This document shows positions 14,200-17,217 of a stretch of DNA of 17,217 nucleotides, piece after piece (the first letter of the stretch is position 1; the number at the start of each line of letters is the position of its first letter). Source of the stretch: an uncultured Gemmatimonadota bacterium. Its GTDB lineage: Bacteria > Gemmatimonadota > Gemmatimonadetes > Gemmatimonadales > Gemmatimonadaceae. A program made the position numbers and the translations under genes. The notes beneath the pieces are model-generated. The model saw only the letters and a program-made list of their open reading frames with translations, was not told the DNA's origin and searched no databases. Location of the stretch: the NCBI GenBank assembly GCA_946887155.1, contig CAMPKM010000016.1, positions 1 through 17,217 on the forward strand, in the 5' to 3' direction.

Positions 14200-14540
14200 C
14201 AGCGCGACCTCGCCGGCGTCGAGAGGATGTCACTCACCGTCGCCGCATAGCGAAGCCACTGGGCGGTTTGCGCGCGCAGGTGCGCCTTGCCGGCGGACGT
14301 GATCCGGTAGTAGCGCGCGCGCCGGTTGTTTTCCGTCACGCCCCACTCGGCAGAGACGTACGAACGCTCCTCGAGCCGATAGAACGCCTGGTAGAGTGCC
14401 GAGTCCTCCACGTCGAGCGAACCGCCGGAGCGGTCCTCGAGCCACGTGGTGACCTCGAACCCGTGCATCGGCGCCCAGCTCAGGGCCTTCAGCACCAGCA
14501 CGTCGAGCGTTCCCTTGACCACCGGCAACGATTCAGCCAT
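14199..14540 (-). CDS. PadR-family transcriptional regulator
   Basis: This 113-residue DNA-binding protein has the PadR winged-helix domain. It begins VVKGTLDVLVLKALSWAPMH (residues 7-26), continues with SALYQAFYRLEERSYVSAEW (47-66) in the recognition region, and has NRRARYYRITSAGK (72-85) in the wing. The length is typical of short PadR proteins that dimerise through a C-terminal helix. The ATG at 14540 has a strong GGAGGA five bases upstream. Its TGA shares one base with the ATG of the ADOP permease downstream, so both are read from one transcript. PadR genes next to ADOP permeases are a standing pairing in Acidobacteriota and Gemmatimonadota. The perfect dyad at 14551-14572 is the likely operator for autoregulation. 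The inducing ligand is unknown. Confidence 0.94.
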   Translation of the reverse strand: MAESLPVVKGTLDVLVLKALSWAPMHGFEVTTWLEDRSGGSLDVEDSALYQAFYRLEERSYVSAEWGVTENNRRARYYRITSAGKAHLRAQTAQWLRYAATVSDILSTPARSR

Positions 14541-14545
14541 CAGTC

Positions 14546-14551
14546 TCCTCC
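14546..14551 (-). promoter_or_regulatory. Strong ribosome binding site of the PadR gene
   Basis: Read on the minus strand this is GGAGGA, with five bases between it and the ATG at 14540. It is the best Shine-Dalgarno match seen in the window and it touches the dyad next to it by one base. Confidence 0.85.
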
Positions 14552-14572
14552 AGAGTCTCCCCTTAGACTCTG
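14551..14572. promoter_or_regulatory. Predicted PadR operator dyad
   Basis: CAGAGTCT at 14551-14558 and AGACTCTG at 14565-14572 are perfect inverted 8-base arms around a six-base spacer. The dyad lies directly upstream of the PadR ribosome binding site, where a bound dimer would block transcription or initiation. The size and symmetry fit a PadR dimer site. The binding itself is inferred from position. Confidence 0.65.
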
Positions 14573-14598
14573 TAAGAAGGCAAACCGTTGCCCGCGGT

Positions 14599-14650
14599 CA
14601 GAACGGCGTCTGACCCCGTTTCCAGCCAGAACGGCGTCTGACCCCGTTTC
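14599..14650. repeat. Two tandem REP-like palindromes, copies 3 and 4
   Basis: A 24-base unit occurs twice with no difference, at 14599-14622 and 14627-14650, a 28-base period. Each contains AACGGCGTC and GACCCCGTT around a central T, a palindrome with one mismatch. On the minus strand the core reads GGGGTCAGACGCC, a one-base variant of copies 1 and 2. The second unit overlaps the TGA stop of the upstream ADOP gene (14649-14651) by two bases. Confidence 0.88.
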
Positions 14651-17201
14651 AGTCGGCGCGCAACGTGCTGTTCGGGTCGGCGCGCGTGGCGCGGACGGCC
14701 GGGACCAGGCTGGCCACCGCCGCGACGGCCAGCAGGAGGACGGCCACCACTCCAAACACGATCGGATCGCGAGCCGTCTGCCTGAACAGCAAAGGCTGGA
14801 GCCACCGCGCGGCAAAGAACGCAAGCGTGCCGCCCACGAGCACCCCGGCGAGCGCGAAACCCACCCCCTGGTTCACGATCAACCGGACGACGTCCGTTGA
14901 CCTGGCCCCCAGCGCAATGCGGACGCCGAGTTCGTGCATGCGCTGCGTCACGTTGTAGCCGATCACCGCGTAGAGTCCGATCGCGGCGACCACGAGCGCC
15001 AGCCCACCAAGGGCGACGAACATCTTCGCCCCGATTTCCCATGAACGCTGCTGGTCGCCGATACGATCGCCGAGCGGCAGCGTGGTCACGTACCCTTCAC
15101 CCGGCATCAGGCGCTGCAGCGCGATCCTGATCGCTTCCTGTTCGCGGGTCGGAGCCCCCCGGGTCCTCACCATCACGAAGCCCGCGGACAACGGACGGAA
15201 CTGCTCCAGCGGCAGGTAGTAGCGGAACAACTGCGTGTCGTCGGTGAGGCTGTTCTGCACTGCATTTTCGGCGATGCCGATGATCGTCGTGCAGGGCATG
15301 GTGTCCGCCCCGACGCGCATGCACCTGCCTAACGCGTCCTGGCCGGGCCAGATCGTGGCCGCCATCCCCTCGCTGACGACGGCGACCCTCGCCGCGCCGG
15401 CGCGATCATCGGGCCCGAAGGCGCGACCGCGCACGATGCGCGTTCCCATCGTGGCGAAGTAGTCGGCGCTCCCCTGCTGGTACGTGAAGCGACCCAGGCG
15501 CTGCACCGAGTCGATTCCCGGAACGGACAGCCTGGTCGACGCCGTGCTCCAGAAGGGAACGCTGCTCACCAACGCCGCCTTTTCCACGCCCGGAAGTGTT
15601 TGCGCCGTCTCCAGCATGCGGCGCCGCAACGCCATGGTGCCGCTGTCATCGACGGTCGCGCCGCGCAGGTCGTATCGGACCATCAGGAGTTGTTCGGTAT
15701 CGAATCCCAATCGCATGTCGCGCACCCGGTTCAGGCTTCGCACGAACAGCCCCGCCCCGACCAGCAGCAATACCGATAGCGCGCCCTGGGCGATGAGGAG
15801 GGCCGTTCGCGTTCGCGACCGGTGATAGGTCCCCTCACGGACGCCGGCCTTCAGCGAATTGGCCAGGTCCGCCTTCGTGGCGAGCACCGCCGGCACCACA
15901 CCGGTAATCAGCGCCGCAATCACCGCCGCGGCGAGGGCGACCAGCAGCGTACGCGTGTCGCCGAGGATTGAAAAGCGTTCCCAAGCCGGCAGGAAGAGCG
16001 AACCCATGACCTTCCCGCCGACCTGCGCAACAAGGAGCCCTGACGCACAGCCAATGGCGGCGACGACCAGGCTCTCGGTCATGGTCTGCGCGACGAGCCG
16101 CGAGCGCCGCACGCCGAGTGCCAGCCGGAGTGCGACCTCACGCCGGCGGCGAAGCGCCCGCCCCAGGAAGAGGTTCGCCACGTTGAAGCAGGCGATGAGG
16201 AGGACGATGAGTGTCACCCCGGTTACCCAGATCGCGGTCCGCGCCTCGAGACCCGCATTCGGGCCGGCAGCAGTCTTGAGCGGGCCGGCTATCGCCTGCG
16301 GCTTCGCGACGTCGGCCGGTGCGAGTTGCGTGAACGTTTCACGCTCGAGGTTCCAGCTCCGGACATAGGCGTTGGTCAGGTCCGCGGATGCTGCCTCGAC
16401 ACTGACCTCGTCACGCCGTCGCACCATCATCTCCATCCAGCCCCACGAGTACTGCGAGTAGTAGGTCCGTCCGTCAGCGCCGGGCTGGTTGCCGGCCCAC
16501 GTCGTGATCGGAACGAAGGCCTCGCGCGGCCGGCCCTCGGTCACGCCCGTGAACTCGTCCGGCGCTACGCCGATGATCGTGTAGGAGACGTTGCCGATCT
16601 GGAGCGGCTTCCCGATGACGTCCGGCAGCCCGCCGAAATCGCTCTGCCAGAACCCATGGCTGAGGACGACGACGGGTGCCCCCACCGGCGTGGTGTCCTC
16701 GTCAGGCGTGAAAAACCTGCCTAACGCTGGCCGGGCATCGAAGAAGTCGAAATACGTCGCGCTGACGGCGGCGATCTGGCGCTCGCTGGTCGCCGCCCCG
16801 ATGCCGACGGGTTCCGTCGTCGGGAAAAACGCGGCAAACGTCGAGAACGCGCTGGTCCAGCCCTGCAAGTCGAGGTAGCGCTTGTACTCGAACCCGATGC
16901 CGGTCCGCCGCGCATCGCGCTCAGTCCATTGCAGGTACACACGGTGGACGGTGCCGGGATCGCGAAGCAGTGGATACGGCCGGAACATGAGCCGGTCGAC
17001 GACGCCGAACATGGCCGCGTTCGCGCCGATTCCGAGGGCGAGCGTCGCCATGACGCCAAACGTGAAGCCCGGGGAGCGCCGCAGTCCGCGTACCGCGTAG
17101 CGCAGGTCCTGTTGCAGGTGATCCATCCACGGAATGGACCAGCGCTCGCGCGATTCCTCGATCGTGCGGGTGGTATTGCCCATGCGTTGATTCGTGCTCA
17201 T
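14649..17201 (-). CDS. Second ADOP-type orphan ABC permease, short N-terminal form
   Basis: This 850-residue permease has the same layout as the one at 11482. It has a transmembrane segment near 43-65 after DLRYAVRGLRRSPGFTFGV (32-50), a MacB-like periplasmic core with FDFFDARPALGRFFTPDED (151-169), and an FtsX block at about 325-440 with VLLIACFNVANLFLGRALRR (333-352). A segment near 466-487, a second periplasmic region and a final FtsX block ending DPNSTLRAD follow. The cytosolic prefix is only about 30 residues, where the other ADOP protein has about 90, so it lacks the helical prefix domain. The ATG at 17201 has only a weak GGGACA upstream, and an upstream regulator could lie just outside the window. 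No ATPase is nearby. It is transcribed toward the PadR gene across 108 bases that hold the paired palindromes and the operator, so it is probably a separate transcript. Confidence 0.9.
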   Translation of the reverse strand: MSTNQRMGNTTRTIEESRERWSIPWMDHLQQDLRYAVRGLRRSPGFTFGVMATLALGIGANAAMFGVVDRLMFRPYPLLRDPGTVHRVYLQWTERDARRTGIGFEYKRYLDLQGWTSAFSTFAAFFPTTEPVGIGAATSERQIAAVSATYFDFFDARPALGRFFTPDEDTTPVGAPVVVLSHGFWQSDFGGLPDVIGKPLQIGNVSYTIIGVAPDEFTGVTEGRPREAFVPITTWAGNQPGADGRTYYSQYSWGWMEMMVRRRDEVSVEAASADLTNAYVRSWNLERETFTQLAPADVAKPQAIAGPLKTAAGPNAGLEARTAIWVTGVTLIVLLIACFNVANLFLGRALRRRREVALRLALGVRRSRLVAQTMTESLVVAAIGCASGLLVAQVGGKVMGSLFLPAWERFSILGDTRTLLVALAAAVIAALITGVVPAVLATKADLANSLKAGVREGTYHRSRTRTALLIAQGALSVLLLVGAGLFVRSLNRVRDMRLGFDTEQLLMVRYDLRGATVDDSGTMALRRRMLETAQTLPGVEKAALVSSVPFWSTASTRLSVPGIDSVQRLGRFTYQQGSADYFATMGTRIVRGRAFGPDDRAGAARVAVVSEGMAATIWPGQDALGRCMRVGADTMPCTTIIGIAENAVQNSLTDDTQLFRYYLPLEQFRPLSAGFVMVRTRGAPTREQEAIRIALQRLMPGEGYVTTLPLGDRIGDQQRSWEIGAKMFVALGGLALVVAAIGLYAVIGYNVTQRMHELGVRIALGARSTDVVRLIVNQGVGFALAGVLVGGTLAFFAARWLQPLLFRQTARDPIVFGVVAVLLLAVAAVASLVPAVRATRADPNSTLRAD

Positions 17202-17217
17202 GCGTGTCCCGGGTGCG

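Overview
This is a GC-rich bacterial window with ten protein genes and no RNA genes, CRISPR array or insertion sequence that I can see. Two large orphan ABC permeases of the ADOP type with a PadR regulator, several exported proteins and an exported carboxypeptidase-regulatory-like protein point to Gemmatimonadota. Acidobacteriota is the main alternative. This is inferred from gene content, not from a phylogenetic marker.

Layout. Positions 29-4298 (+) hold four co-directional genes: a circularly permuted ATP-grasp ligase, a YbdK-type carboxylate-amine ligase (GCS2), a class I glutamine-amidotransferase-like hydrolase (peptidase C26/PuuD type) and an exported metallo-beta-lactamase-fold hydrolase. 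The first three look like a set that makes and trims amide or gamma-glutamyl bonds in a small molecule or peptide. Positions 4501-6219 (-) encode a secreted protein with carboxypeptidase-regulatory-like folds, convergent with the hydrolase. The space between those two genes is almost entirely one long imperfect inverted repeat. Positions 6390-9679 (+) hold a nucleotide-sugar-dehydrogenase-like protein that lacks both expected catalytic residues (Lys and Cys), then a LanC-like protein with a Tat-type leader and a Cys-Cys-Gly zinc motif. Positions 9931-11355 (+) encode a PLP-dependent group II amino acid decarboxylase. Positions 11482-17201 (-) encode an ADOP permease, a PadR repressor whose stop codon overlaps the start of the next gene, and a second ADOP permease.

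The intergenic DNA is the most unusual part. Five separate gaps or gap segments carry period-7 arrays of different sequence families (GTGCCCC, GGATGGC, GAAGCGR, ATTCCCG, CAATCGY and more diverged units). A separate palindrome with the core GGGGTCAGACCCC sits at the stop codons of three genes, four copies in all. Inside the genes, the heptamer CGTTAGG/CCTAACG recurs in several reading-frame contexts, which suggests a DNA-level motif. The best candidates for new biology are the amidoligase cluster, the degenerate dehydrogenase next to the exported CCG-type LanC-like protein, and the heptad and palindrome repeat layer.
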